From NCBI GenBank assembly GCA_937139415.1, contig CAKZPS010000025.1, forward strand, positions 1 through 50,101: 50,101 nucleotides of DNA, written 5' to 3'. Made by a program: the position numbers and the translations under genes. A model generated the notes under the pieces. The model did not search any database, was not told the DNA's origin, and saw only the letters and a list, made by a program, of their open reading frames with translations. Position 1 is the first letter of the stretch; every line of letters starts with the position of its first letter. This stretch comes from an uncultured bacterium (GTDB lineage Bacteria; Atribacterota; Atribacteria; Atribacterales; Caldatribacteriaceae). Shown here one piece after another: positions 9,026-17,207 of this stretch.

Positions 9026-9055
9026 ATTGTATACCTGTCTCAGAAAGGTTGTCCA
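9026..9055 (-). promoter_or_regulatory. Promoter of the GntR/LacI-type regulator
   Basis: On the minus strand, TGGACA (9050-9055), an 18-nt spacer, then TACAAT (9026-9031). The start would be near 9019, about 22 nt before the GTG. The overlapping GTATAC palindrome could allow autoregulation but shows no clear match to the CCGG-centred sites near 14.3 kb. Confidence 0.5.
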
Positions 9056-9147
9056 CATCCCGAGATCATCAATATCAGATGAACTACGTCCCCAAGGAAA
9101 ATACCCCATGAGAATGGATAGAAAGATGTGGGAGAAACCAAAATAAA

Positions 9148-11073
9148 TTACTCCTCACGAACCCAGACGGTCATCTCTCCAGCTCCTCGGTTGTTCCAAG
9201 CATAGTAGGGAATAGCCTTGATAAAAGTTTTTCTTCTCTCCGATCTTGCAAAGCTATAGAGCTCTTGAGATTGCCTACTTTCCCGCACAGCTTCTCCCGA
9301 GATAACCACCATACCCTCGAGAAGATCAGGCTCAAAGGTGGTGGAAAACTTGACATCTTTGGGGAGGATAAGACTTGCAAGATTCGGACCGTTGTCCACC
9401 TCTTCAAGGCAAAAAACCACTGGTCCTCGTTGTAAAGCAACTTTGCCAGCTACATCACGAACGGCGGGATGCGCTCGAACCCGCTCTACCGGCATGGGGA
9501 GCCAAAGTTCAAGAACGTCTCCTTTCTTCCAAAACCGTTTCACCTTTGCATACCCTTGGGAAAGGTGTAAAGGAAGATCAAGTCTTCCTCCATTCACAGA
9601 AAGCCTTGGATCTCGACACCATTCAGGAATCCGTATTGCCAGAGTGAACTCAAAGGGCTCCTCTGGGAAAACCCGAAAAAGAACTTTCTCTCCCCAGGGA
9701 TAATCAGTCTCTTGGGTGAGGGAAACTCCCTTCCCCTGCAAGGAGGTTTGAAGAGTACTCGCAACAAAAAGGTGGACAGAAAGAGAATTCCCGCTCTGCG
9801 AATAGATGTAGTCTGGAAGTGAGGCCAAAAGTCGGGCGATGTTGGGAGGACAACAAGCACAAGGAAACCACGGTTGACGCATGGAAACTATGTGGCGAAG
9901 GTCATAGCGTTTCTGAACCGCTTCGGGGAAAACGGTAAGAGGATTCACGTAAAAGTAGCGGGTACCATCAAGAGACACTCCACCTAAGACACCATTGTAC
10001 AGTGCTCGTTCGAGGACGTCTCCATATGCTCGGTTTTCTTCAAGACGAAGCATCCGGTTTGCCCAAAAGACAAGCCCGATACTTGCACACGTTTCCGTGT
10101 AGGCTCGATCCGGAGGAAGATCGTAGTCAAAGGTGAAAGCTTCTCCTTCGGCAGAAGATCCAAGACCTCCGGTCACATACATGCGTTGCTCTGTAACGTT
10201 TTCCCAAAGTGTCCGACACGCTGCAAAAAGCGTTTCATCCTCAAGCTCAAAAGCAAGGTCTGCCATAGCGCTATAAAGGTAAATGGCCCGGACGGCGTGA
10301 CCCACCGCCTCTCTTTGTTCCCGCACCGGGAGATGTGCTTGACAGTATTCGGGTGTCCAGAATGACCAAGGTACTCTCTCTTCTCCTCGTTCTTTTGCTT
10401 CGAGTTCAAAGTAGAGAGGTCTTCTCCCCCGCTCATTGACAAAAAAGGCTGCCAGATCGAGATACTTTCGTTCCTTCATCGCTCGATAGAGTTTCACCAG
10501 AGCGAGCTCGATTTCTGGATGTCCCGGATATCCCCGACGTTTTCCCAATCCATCGCCAAAGCGAGCCTCAATGTGGTCAGCGAGGCGGACCACCATCTCA
10601 AGGAGTTTCCCTTTTCCCGTGGCCTGGAAATGGGCAACTCCTGCCTCAATGAAGTGCCCAGCACTGTAAAGCTCATGGTTATCCCTGAGATTCGTCCATC
10701 GCCCTCTCGGATTCTTGATGGTGAAATAGGTATTCAGGTATCCATCTGGCTGCTGTGCCTGAGCAACATGGTCAATGACTGCGTCGACGAGGCTTTCGAG
10801 GTCCGGATCAGGGTAGTATCGGAGGCAGTGACTTGCAGCCTCAATCCACTTGGCAACATCACTATCTTGGAACACAAATCCATAGAATTCCCCTTCTTCC
10901 AGTCCTGCTGCGATACGAAAGTTCGCAAGGGCATGGCTCTTTGGTACCCCAGGAACTGCATCGTTTAGAATTTTCCACTGATATGGAATGATCACTTCTC
11001 TCACATTCTGGACTCGTTTCCCCCAAAAGCCCTCGCTGGCAATCTGGACTTTTCCAAAGTGTTCCTGGTTCAT
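9148..11073 (-). CDS. GH127 beta-L-arabinofuranosidase (DUF1680 family)
   Basis: This 641-residue enzyme is predicted to release L-arabinofuranose from beta-linked arabinosides such as the Hyp-linked arabinan of extensins. Comparison with the characterised HypBA1 gives E311 (in GEAF) as a zinc ligand, E327 and C329 in the ETC motif as acid/base and zinc ligand, and the C405-x-C407-C408 cluster (FPCACCPPNIARL) containing the nucleophilic cysteine. It has no signal peptide, so it acts in the cytoplasm on imported oligosaccharides. GGGAGGAGGAGG directly precedes the ATG. It lies 18 nt after the MalG-type permease, in the same operon as the arabinoside importer. Confidence 0.93.
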   Translation of the reverse strand: MNQEHFGKVQIASEGFWGKRVQNVREVIIPYQWKILNDAVPGVPKSHALANFRIAAGLEEGEFYGFVFQDSDVAKWIEAASHCLRYYPDPDLESLVDAVIDHVAQAQQPDGYLNTYFTIKNPRGRWTNLRDNHELYSAGHFIEAGVAHFQATGKGKLLEMVVRLADHIEARFGDGLGKRRGYPGHPEIELALVKLYRAMKERKYLDLAAFFVNERGRRPLYFELEAKERGEERVPWSFWTPEYCQAHLPVREQREAVGHAVRAIYLYSAMADLAFELEDETLFAACRTLWENVTEQRMYVTGGLGSSAEGEAFTFDYDLPPDRAYTETCASIGLVFWANRMLRLEENRAYGDVLERALYNGVLGGVSLDGTRYFYVNPLTVFPEAVQKRYDLRHIVSMRQPWFPCACCPPNIARLLASLPDYIYSQSGNSLSVHLFVASTLQTSLQGKGVSLTQETDYPWGEKVLFRVFPEEPFEFTLAIRIPEWCRDPRLSVNGGRLDLPLHLSQGYAKVKRFWKKGDVLELWLPMPVERVRAHPAVRDVAGKVALQRGPVVFCLEEVDNGPNLASLILPKDVKFSTTFEPDLLEGMVVISGEAVRESRQSQELYSFARSERRKTFIKAIPYYAWNNRGAGEMTVWVREE

Positions 11074-11091
11074 ACCTCCTCCTCCCTTGCT

Positions 11092-11922
11092 TCACTTCAA
11101 TCCGGTAGTCTTTATTCCTTCGGTAATATACCGCCGGGCCACGAGAAACAGGATCATTGGTGGAATAAGCATCACGGTAGCCATGGCCATGATGAGATTC
11201 CAGCGGACAACAAAAGTCGTGCGAGAAAAGCTGTAAATACCAACACTGAGGGGCTTCAGATCCTCAGAATTAATGAAAACCATGGGGACGAAGAACTCGT
11301 TCCACCAGAAAATAGAAGATAATATGCCAATCGTTATGAACACCGGTTTTGACAAAGGAGCAATGATTCTCAAGAAAACTCCCCATTCATTGCAACCATC
11401 CATTTTCGCAGCTTCGTCAAGTTCTTTGGGAATCGTTCTATAAAACTGCCTAAAGAGGAATACATTGTATGGATAGACAAAAAAGGCCGGCACGATGATC
11501 GGTAGAAACGTATCAAGCCATCCCAACTGCTTAAAGAGGATATACTGGGGAATGATGGTTACGTAACTCGGAACCATCATAGTCATAAGGATCAGGTTGA
11601 AAATCAACTCTCTCCCCCTAAATTGCATTCGTGCCAGGGGATATGCAACGATGGAGCTTGAAAGCAGTGTTCCAACGGTATTCCCCACGATCAAAATCAA
11701 GGTGTTTCTCAAATATACGAGGAGCTTGCTGTGAGCAAAAACCTCGGTGTAATTTTGCCAGTAGAGACGAGAGGGTAAAATTTTCGGCGGAAAGGTACTG
11801 AACTCAATCATTGGTTTAAAGGAGGACATAATAATCCAGAGGATAGGGAAGAACATTACGATAGCAACAACAACCATAAGAGCGTACTGGAACATATTGT
11901 CCACCCTAAACTTTCGCGCCAT
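11092..11922 (-). CDS. Sugar ABC transporter permease, MalG type
   Basis: The inner-membrane permease is 276 residues. The chosen ATG at 11922 follows an AAAAGGAGG site that begins inside the MKRR codons; the earlier ATG at 11940 overlaps the upstream stop but has poorer ribosome-site spacing. Six transmembrane segments are visible. The EAA loop (ELDEAAKMDGCNEWGVFLRI) lies near 186-205, followed by the P-L-S-K-P turn that docks with the ATPase. Together with the MalF-type gene it forms the CUT1 importer channel. No ATPase gene lies in this operon, so a shared MsmX-like ATPase elsewhere is expected. Confidence 0.92.
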   Translation of the reverse strand: MARKFRVDNMFQYALMVVVAIVMFFPILWIIMSSFKPMIEFSTFPPKILPSRLYWQNYTEVFAHSKLLVYLRNTLILIVGNTVGTLLSSSIVAYPLARMQFRGRELIFNLILMTMMVPSYVTIIPQYILFKQLGWLDTFLPIIVPAFFVYPYNVFLFRQFYRTIPKELDEAAKMDGCNEWGVFLRIIAPLSKPVFITIGILSSIFWWNEFFVPMVFINSEDLKPLSVGIYSFSRTTFVVRWNLIMAMATVMLIPPMILFLVARRYITEGIKTTGLK

Positions 11923-11936
11923 CGAATTCCTCCTTT

Positions 11937-12815
11937 TCATACCTCGTAGTATACCCACTTCTTGGAGGTAGTAAACATGAAAAAGGACGCCACTGCAGCG
12001 ATGGAAAAGAGTATTACTGATTCCGCACAAGCATGCCCCACCCTGAAGGTCTTGAATGCATTGTGATAGATATCAAGGCTTATGGCCTGAGTTACTTTCC
12101 CAGGTCCACCGGCCGTTAAAGGATAGAGGAGGGTGAATGAGGTACTCAATGAACTTATCGTTGCCGTAACCATATTGAAAAATACGATTGGCGATATCGC
12201 CGGTAAGGTGATCCTCAAAAACTGTGTGACTCGACTCGCTCCATCAATTTCCGCCGCTTCGTAGAGTTCTCGGGGGACTTCCTTGAGAGCACTGTCAAAT
12301 ATGAGCACCATTTGCCCTGCATAGAAAGTGTATATGTTGAGTACCACCACAATCCAAACTACAACACTTGGATCCACCAACCAGTTCGGGCCTTCCCTCA
12401 CTCCAAGAAGCGTCAAGAAGTAGTTCAAAATCCCCAGTTCCTTGTGCAGAATGAGTTGGAATGCAAAGGTTAAAGCCACCATGGGTACAACTGCAGGAAC
12501 GAAATAGAAAAAGCTAAAAAGTCCCATACCTCGGGCTTTCCTTGCGTTCAAAAGCGCTGCTTCGAAGAGAGCCCAACCCACCGAACAAATTACCGAGAAA
12601 ATGGTGTAAAAAGCCGTAAATCGTAAAACTGTCCAAAACTCTGATCCCTGGCGAAAAAGTCGTACGTAGTTTGCAGCTTTCACCCAAAGAGGAGGTCCGA
12701 TTAAATCCCACCGTGTGAAACTCAATACGATGGTAGCAAGTATTGGCCCACCTGTGAAGAGCACAAAACCTATAATCCACGGAAGAACAAAAAAGTATGG
12801 TCGCTCACTTCTCAC
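11937..12815 (-). CDS. Sugar ABC transporter permease, MalF type
   Basis: The 292-residue CUT1 permease has the EAA loop ELYEAAEIDGASRVTQFLRI followed by the family TLPAISP turn and six membrane segments. I start at the GTG at 12815, which follows a GGGGGGA ribosome site and gives the usual SERPYFFVLPWI N-terminus. The upstream ATG at 12884, overlapping the binding-protein stop, would translate straight through a strong hairpin (12854-12876), so I reject it. It ends in an ATGA overlap with the upstream MalG candidate start, showing tight coupling within the pair. Confidence 0.92.
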   Translation of the reverse strand: MRSERPYFFVLPWIIGFVLFTGGPILATIVLSFTRWDLIGPPLWVKAANYVRLFRQGSEFWTVLRFTAFYTIFSVICSVGWALFEAALLNARKARGMGLFSFFYFVPAVVPMVALTFAFQLILHKELGILNYFLTLLGVREGPNWLVDPSVVVWIVVVLNIYTFYAGQMVLIFDSALKEVPRELYEAAEIDGASRVTQFLRITLPAISPIVFFNMVTATISSLSTSFTLLYPLTAGGPGKVTQAISLDIYHNAFKTFRVGHACAESVILFSIAAVASFFMFTTSKKWVYYEV

Positions 12816-12853
12816 CCAATATTCCCCCCACTTGTGTACCGAACATGAAAATG

Positions 12854-12876
12854 AAAAAGGGGGCGATACCGCCCCC
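12854..12876 (-). terminator. Rho-independent-type hairpin between binding-protein and permease genes
   Basis: A perfect 7-bp stem (GGGGGCG 12859-12865, CGCCCCC 12870-12876) with a 4-nt loop is followed on the minus strand by five Ts. It sits between the binding-protein stop (12881) and the permease start (12815). It likely ends most transcripts after the binding protein and lets a fraction read through to the permeases. Confidence 0.8.
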
Positions 12877-12880
12877 TCAC

Positions 12881-14137
12881 TCACTCTTGTGCCACCTTTT
12901 CTTCCCCAAGGATGTCCACCGCCTTGGCAACAGCTCCTTCGAGGACGTCATCAATACTCAACTGTCCAAGGATGGCTGCATTGAAGTCTTTCACGATATC
13001 AAAGGTTAATCCCGGTGGCAAAAGCACATAACCCCATTCGGCAAACTCAGCGGTTCGTTCAATGGCATCCCAGTTCCTCGGCCCCTTAGGACCTTCCACT
13101 TTGTAGTAACCTTTTTTGAGGATCGAAAGACGGGCAGAAGGATTGCTATAAGCCGTGTTGATAAGCTTTTGTCCCTCGTCACTCATGCAAAATTCGATGA
13201 ACTTCCATACCGCATCTTTTACCTCGCTCCGTGCATTGATCGCAAAGAAACCGGTATGAAGAGTAGAGTATGATCTTTTACTCTGGGGAAGAAGCATGAT
13301 ATCCCACGTAAAATCGGTTATATCCTTATACACAGATGCCATCCAACTCCCGTTGAAAGCCATGGCTGCTTTTCCAGCCATAAAGAGATCCGCAGAAACG
13401 ACTCCCGAAGTTGTCACCTGAGGAGAGGCTACCACCTTGGAAACATTGGTTAAATCGAACCACCGTTGCAAGAACTCTCTGGTACCGGATCCCATGGAGA
13501 ACCGGCCCTGCTCGTCAACTATTTTATCACCAAAGGTCCCCGCAAGAGAATACCAAAGACCCTGAAAACCGATGGCGTCACAACCCCATTGAGTGACTTT
13601 TCCCTCACTCTGGAGAGTGAGCTTCTCCGCCGCATCTTCAAAGTCTTCAAAAGTCCAGTCTATCTCTGGATATGCAACCCCTGCCTTGTCAAAAAGATCC
13701 TTGTTGTAGTAGGCGATTTCGGTTGCAAAACACCACGGAAAGCCATAGAGACTCCCCTGAAGTTCCATGAGTTGGGTAACTGCGGGAATGAAGTCATCCA
13801 AACTTAGCTCTTTGCTCTGCTTTATGTACGCATCAAGACTCGTTACCCATCCTGCTCGAACAAAATCAGCCAAATCAGCCTCCCAAAGGCACAAAACATC
13901 CGGAGCAGTTCCCGTCATCGCCATGGAGCGCAACTTTTGAGAGTATTCGGCCTCTGGAATCTGGATGAACTCTACCTTAATATCGGGATTCTTTTCCTCA
14001 AAGGCTTTAACGTAGTTATAAGGATCTGATGGAAGGGCATTCCAATGGGCATACCGTATCACCGCCGCGCTACTCGCACAGGTACCCAACAAAACAAACA
14101 TTCCAAGAAGCATCCCCACAATCACTATTCTCTGCAT
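12881..14137 (-). CDS. Sugar ABC transporter solute-binding protein (family 1), arabinoside locus
   Basis: This 418-residue periplasmic protein starts at the ATG at 14137 with GGAGG upstream. The signal peptide is about 1-26, with likely cleavage in CASSAA. There is no canonical lipobox, so it should be soluble in the periplasm. The mature protein shows the family-1 fold landmarks PDIKVEFIQIP, APDVLCLWEAD, YGFPWCFATEIAYYNKDLFD and FNGSWMASVY. Adjacency to GH127, GH51 and an AraR-like regulator suggests arabino-oligosaccharide binding. It is the first gene of the operon, 145 nt below a strong promoter, and is separated from the permeases by a terminator-like hairpin. Confidence 0.93.
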   Translation of the reverse strand: MQRIVIVGMLLGMFVLLGTCASSAAVIRYAHWNALPSDPYNYVKAFEEKNPDIKVEFIQIPEAEYSQKLRSMAMTGTAPDVLCLWEADLADFVRAGWVTSLDAYIKQSKELSLDDFIPAVTQLMELQGSLYGFPWCFATEIAYYNKDLFDKAGVAYPEIDWTFEDFEDAAEKLTLQSEGKVTQWGCDAIGFQGLWYSLAGTFGDKIVDEQGRFSMGSGTREFLQRWFDLTNVSKVVASPQVTTSGVVSADLFMAGKAAMAFNGSWMASVYKDITDFTWDIMLLPQSKRSYSTLHTGFFAINARSEVKDAVWKFIEFCMSDEGQKLINTAYSNPSARLSILKKGYYKVEGPKGPRNWDAIERTAEFAEWGYVLLPPGLTFDIVKDFNAAILGQLSIDDVLEGAVAKAVDILGEEKVAQE

Positions 14138-14276
14138 TCTTGTCCACCTCCCGTTTCTTGATTCCACAAACTCCCGTAAACTTAGAGGCATACAAACTTG
14201 AGCCGGCCTTTCATCCCCTCTGGTTTAGCCAGTGTTACACCAATTTCGTACCAGTATGAGTCTTACAGTTATTTTT

Positions 14277-14292
14277 ATAACCGGTTTTATAA
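14277..14292. promoter_or_regulatory. Putative operator O1 (CCGG-centred palindrome) at the transcription start
   Basis: ATAACCGGTTTTATAA contains the perfect palindrome AACCGGTT (14279-14286). Its centre coincides with the predicted transcription start (about 14282), the classic place for a LacI-type repressor. The 13-mer ACCGGTTTTATAA recurs with one change exactly 190 bp upstream. Confidence 0.55.
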
Positions 14293-14317
14293 TAAGGGAA
14301 ATCTATTTCCTTGTCAA
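14289..14317 (-). promoter_or_regulatory. Strong promoter of the arabinoside importer operon
   Basis: On the minus strand there is consensus TTGACA (14312-14317), a 17-nt spacer and TATTAT (14289-14294). The predicted start near 14282 gives a 145-nt leader before the ATG at 14137. I see no gene in the 14138-14496 stretch. Confidence 0.8.
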
Positions 14318-14469
14318 GAATCCAGCAGGAAAAGCGGAATATCAACAGAAACGAGAGAAAAACCGATTTGAGGAGGTGAAAGGGTCTTTTCCAATTTTTC
14401 AATCCCTTATCAACAGCGGGAAATGAAAGACATCTCAGGCCTTTTTAGTGTCTCCGAAAAATAATCCAT

Positions 14470-14482
14470 ACCGGTTTGATAA
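14470..14482. promoter_or_regulatory. Putative auxiliary operator O2
   Basis: ACCGGTTTGATAA matches 12 of 13 positions of the O1 half (14280-14292). The 190-bp offset is close to 18 helical turns, so the sites would face the same side and could support looping. Confidence 0.45.
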
Positions 14483-14496
14483 ATTACAAATTATGC

Positions 14497-14530
14497 GAGC
14501 CCAGAACAAGTGGTAATCTGCTCTGGGCTC
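14497..14530 (-). terminator. Hairpin terminator after the GH51 gene
   Basis: A perfect 9-bp inverted repeat GAGCCCAGA (14497-14505) / TCTGGGCTC (14522-14530) with a 16-nt loop lies 6 nt past the GH51 stop. The following minus-strand sequence is AT-rich without a clean T-run, so termination may be incomplete. Confidence 0.6.
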
Positions 14531-14536
14531 TTTGCC

Positions 14537-16015
14537 TTACAGAATCTTTCTCTCGAGAGGAATTTCTATAATCCCAAGAGTATGAGGAGGAAGAGAAAAA
14601 GAGGGAGACAATGGAATTCGTGAAGATGCCGGGACGACTCGATCCGGACTGGCAAAATCATTTTCAGCATAAACATCACCAGTGAGAGAAAAAAGAGTTG
14701 CTTCTTTTCCTGCGGGAAGATCGGAAAGGTCAAGAGCAACCTTACAGGATTCTTCCTTATGGAAGTTCACCATGGCTACGGCAAGAGTATTTCGATCTGA
14801 ATCATACGTTGCCGAGGCATCAAAGTATGGCACACGATCGAGCTCGAAATGGAGCCGTCCATCGACGAAACTCTTTGCTTTAATACTATAGTAATCGGTG
14901 ACGGTTTCAAGACCGAGACGTGCCCTTCCCGTGTGGTTGACAAAGAGGTCAAATACGTGATAAATAGGGGTTAAGACCATACCTTGCGGGTTCGTTTTAA
15001 TCATCCCCAAAGCGTTGACCATTTGGGCAAGATTGGCCATCCCCACCATATCGCTCATGCGATGGAGAACGCAGAAGATTCCGGTGGCAAAGAGAGCATC
15101 TTTCAGAGCATAGGGCTCTTCAAGGAGAACCACCCCCTTTTCCTCAACTTCCTTTTCTGCCCCCACCTGATACCACACATTCCATTCATCGAAAGCAATC
15201 TTCACCTGAGGAAGGTTGACACTCTTAATGAGATGGGCAAGGAGTCGCAAACGTTCTTCGACGTAGTAAACTGCAGATACTGTTTCGTAGTAATCTTCCG
15301 AACCATGGTACTGGTGAATGGAAATGTAGTCTATGAGCTTTCCGGCGTGCTTCAGAACGGTTAAATCCCATTCGGGATTATCAGCACCTACGGCAATGAT
15401 TTTGATCGAAGGATCCATAGCTTTCATAAACATGGCGAACTGACGGAGTTTTTCAGCATATTCACTGGCGCTACAGTGCCCCACTTGCCACTGGCCATAG
15501 ACCTCATTCCCCACTCCCCAGTACTTAACCCGGTAAGGCTCAGGGTGACCGTATCGCTTCCGTAAAGTGGCATATTGCGTGGAAGTATCCAAATTACAAT
15601 ATTCAAGCCAGTGGAGTGCCTCATCCAAGGTTCCAGTTCCCAAACTTACCGCAAGATACGGCTCGGTGCCGAGAAGACGACAGTACTCGATGAATTCATC
15701 AGTACCAAACTGGTTACTCTCTATTCCTCCCCATACGTAGTTAATGCGCTGGGGGCGTTGCTCTTTTGGTCCAATACCGTCTTTCCAATGATAGGCCGAG
15801 GCGAAATTTCCACCCGGCCAGCGCAAGATAGGGCACTTGATTTTCTTTATCGCCTCCAGGACGTCCTTGCGAAAGCCCCGCTCATCGGCGAGAGGAGAAC
15901 CAGGATCAAAAATTCCTCCATAAACACAACGGCCCAAATGTTCAACAAAATGACCATAGATCAAAGGATGAATCTCGCCCGTCTTCACACCCCATACTTT
16001 GCAATACACGTCCAT
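14537..16015 (-). CDS. GH51 alpha-L-arabinofuranosidase
   Basis: A 492-residue intracellular exo-enzyme that removes alpha-L-arabinofuranosyl groups from arabinan or arabinoxylan oligosaccharides. The acid/base is E171 in the GVGNEVYG motif and the nucleophile is E277 in the FDEWN motif. The N-terminal FVEHLGRCVYGGIFDPGS segment is a family signature. The ATG at 16015 is chosen because AAGGAGG precedes it by 8 nt; an extended reading to 16093 lacks a ribosome site. Length is typical and there is no signal peptide. It complements GH127 to remove both anomers of arabinofuranose. Confidence 0.95.
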   Translation of the reverse strand: MDVYCKVWGVKTGEIHPLIYGHFVEHLGRCVYGGIFDPGSPLADERGFRKDVLEAIKKIKCPILRWPGGNFASAYHWKDGIGPKEQRPQRINYVWGGIESNQFGTDEFIEYCRLLGTEPYLAVSLGTGTLDEALHWLEYCNLDTSTQYATLRKRYGHPEPYRVKYWGVGNEVYGQWQVGHCSASEYAEKLRQFAMFMKAMDPSIKIIAVGADNPEWDLTVLKHAGKLIDYISIHQYHGSEDYYETVSAVYYVEERLRLLAHLIKSVNLPQVKIAFDEWNVWYQVGAEKEVEEKGVVLLEEPYALKDALFATGIFCVLHRMSDMVGMANLAQMVNALGMIKTNPQGMVLTPIYHVFDLFVNHTGRARLGLETVTDYYSIKAKSFVDGRLHFELDRVPYFDASATYDSDRNTLAVAMVNFHKEESCKVALDLSDLPAGKEATLFSLTGDVYAENDFASPDRVVPASSRIPLSPSFSLPPHTLGIIEIPLERKIL

Positions 16016-16150
16016 CCACACTGCCTCCTTCCATGAGTTCTCTATAGTTAAAAACTTGAAAAGTGTCTTCACAGGACAAGAAATTCTCCTCAAACACCCC
16101 TAAGAACTACAAAGATCCATCTCTTCACTCTTGAACAGCAATCAATAATT

Positions 16151-16168
16151 CTACCCTTCTTAGGGTAG
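16151..16168 (-). terminator. Possible terminator of the oligosaccharide ABC operon
   Basis: CTACCCT (16151-16157), a 4-nt loop and AGGGTAG (16162-16168) lie 38 nt past the ATPase stop. The minus-strand flank AATTATT is only weakly T-rich. Confidence 0.4.
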
Positions 16169-16205
16169 CTCAGAGGAGAATCTCTTTTTCTCGAAAAATT
16201 TCACT

Positions 16206-17207
16206 TCAACGATACAGCCAACATGCCACTCTACATTCCCAAGAATTAGCCTTGTTCTCAACGAGACCAGGCCTCTGTTCAGCACATATTTTCTCACCAT
16301 AGGGACATCGGGGGTGAAAACGGCAGCCTGGAGGTGGATCGATAAGGTTCACAGGACTCCCTGGAATAGGCTGCTTTTCAGTTTTATCTCCGATGGTTGG
16401 CACCGTGGAGAGGAGAAACTTGGTATAAGGATGGAGGGGGCGAGAAAAAATAGCCTCGGTGGGACCATATTCCACGATACATCCACCATACATGATGGCC
16501 ATAAAATCTGCAAGGTCGGGAACCAAGGAAATATCGTGGGTGATAAAAATAAAGGTACTTTTCGCGTCCACCTGAATGCTTTTCAAAAGTCGCAAAATAT
16601 CGCGCTGTGTGACTACGTCAAGGGCAGAAGTCGGCTCGTCGGCGATGATAACACTGGGATGGAGGAGAGTAGCCAAGGCGATGACCACTCTTTGCCTCAT
16701 TCCCCCGGAAAGTTCAAAAGGGTACATACGCAAGATATAAGGGGGTAATTTCACCATCTTCAGATGATTCTTAACCTTCTCCTCTTGAAACGGCACCCCA
16801 TGAGAGTTGGCAAGATCAAGAAATATGTCCTTCAACTTTCGTACCGGATTCAAGGCACTGAGAGATCCTTGGGGGACGTAAGAAATCTTTTTCCACCAAG
16901 CATCCTTCAAGGTGTTCGCCGTTGGAGAAACCTCATATTGTGCGTCACCGAAGGAATAACAAATTCTACCCCCGATAATCGACAGGTTGGAATTGACAAA
17001 ACCGTACAAAACTTTGGCCAGAGTAGTTTTACCACACCCCGATTCTCCGACGATGGCTAAGAATTTACTCCCCTCGATATCGAAAGAAACGTCTTCAACC
17101 GCCTTCACTTCTTTCATTACTCCCTGCTGCTCGGTAAGGTAATAGGCTTTGAGGTTGCTCGCCTCTACATGAACCGTGGTCTGCAGGTCGAGGGAAGTTT
17201 TGCTCAT
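16206..17207 (-). CDS. Oligopeptide/oligosaccharide ABC transporter ATP-binding protein (DppD/OppD-like)
   Basis: The protein is 333 residues. Walker A GESGCGKTT is near 54-62, the signature is ELSGGMRQRV and Walker B is VIIADEPTSALD. The C-terminal extension HPRCPYGEKICAEQRPGL is typical of the peptide/nickel importer ATPases, whose cysteines can hold an iron-sulfur cluster. It energises the DppB/DppC-type channel, with the second ATPase encoded at the start of the operon. Its ATG overlaps the DppC stop (ATGA). In thermophilic anaerobes such systems often carry beta-glucan, xylan or arabinan oligosaccharides rather than peptides, and the glycosidase-rich context favours that. Confidence 0.93.
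   Translation of the reverse strand: MSKTSLDLQTTVHVEASNLKAYYLTEQQGVMKEVKAVEDVSFDIEGSKFLAIVGESGCGKTTLAKVLYGFVNSNLSIIGGRICYSFGDAQYEVSPTANTLKDAWWKKISYVPQGSLSALNPVRKLKDIFLDLANSHGVPFQEEKVKNHLKMVKLPPYILRMYPFELSGGMRQRVVIALATLLHPSVIIADEPTSALDVVTQRDILRLLKSIQVDAKSTFIFITHDISLVPDLADFMAIMYGGCIVEYGPTEAIFSRPLHPYTKFLLSTVPTIGDKTEKQPIPGSPVNLIDPPPGCRFHPRCPYGEKICAEQRPGLVENKANSWECRVACWLYR

Noticed and set aside
12816-12884. ATG at 12884 overlapping the binding-protein stop as start of the MalF-type permease
   Set aside because: It would translate through a terminator-like hairpin and adds 23 residues unlike the family; the GTG at 12815 has a good ribosome site.
14232-14426. Plus-strand 64-residue frame in the arabinoside promoter region
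   Set aside because: It overlaps the promoter and operators and has no ribosome site or recognisable content.
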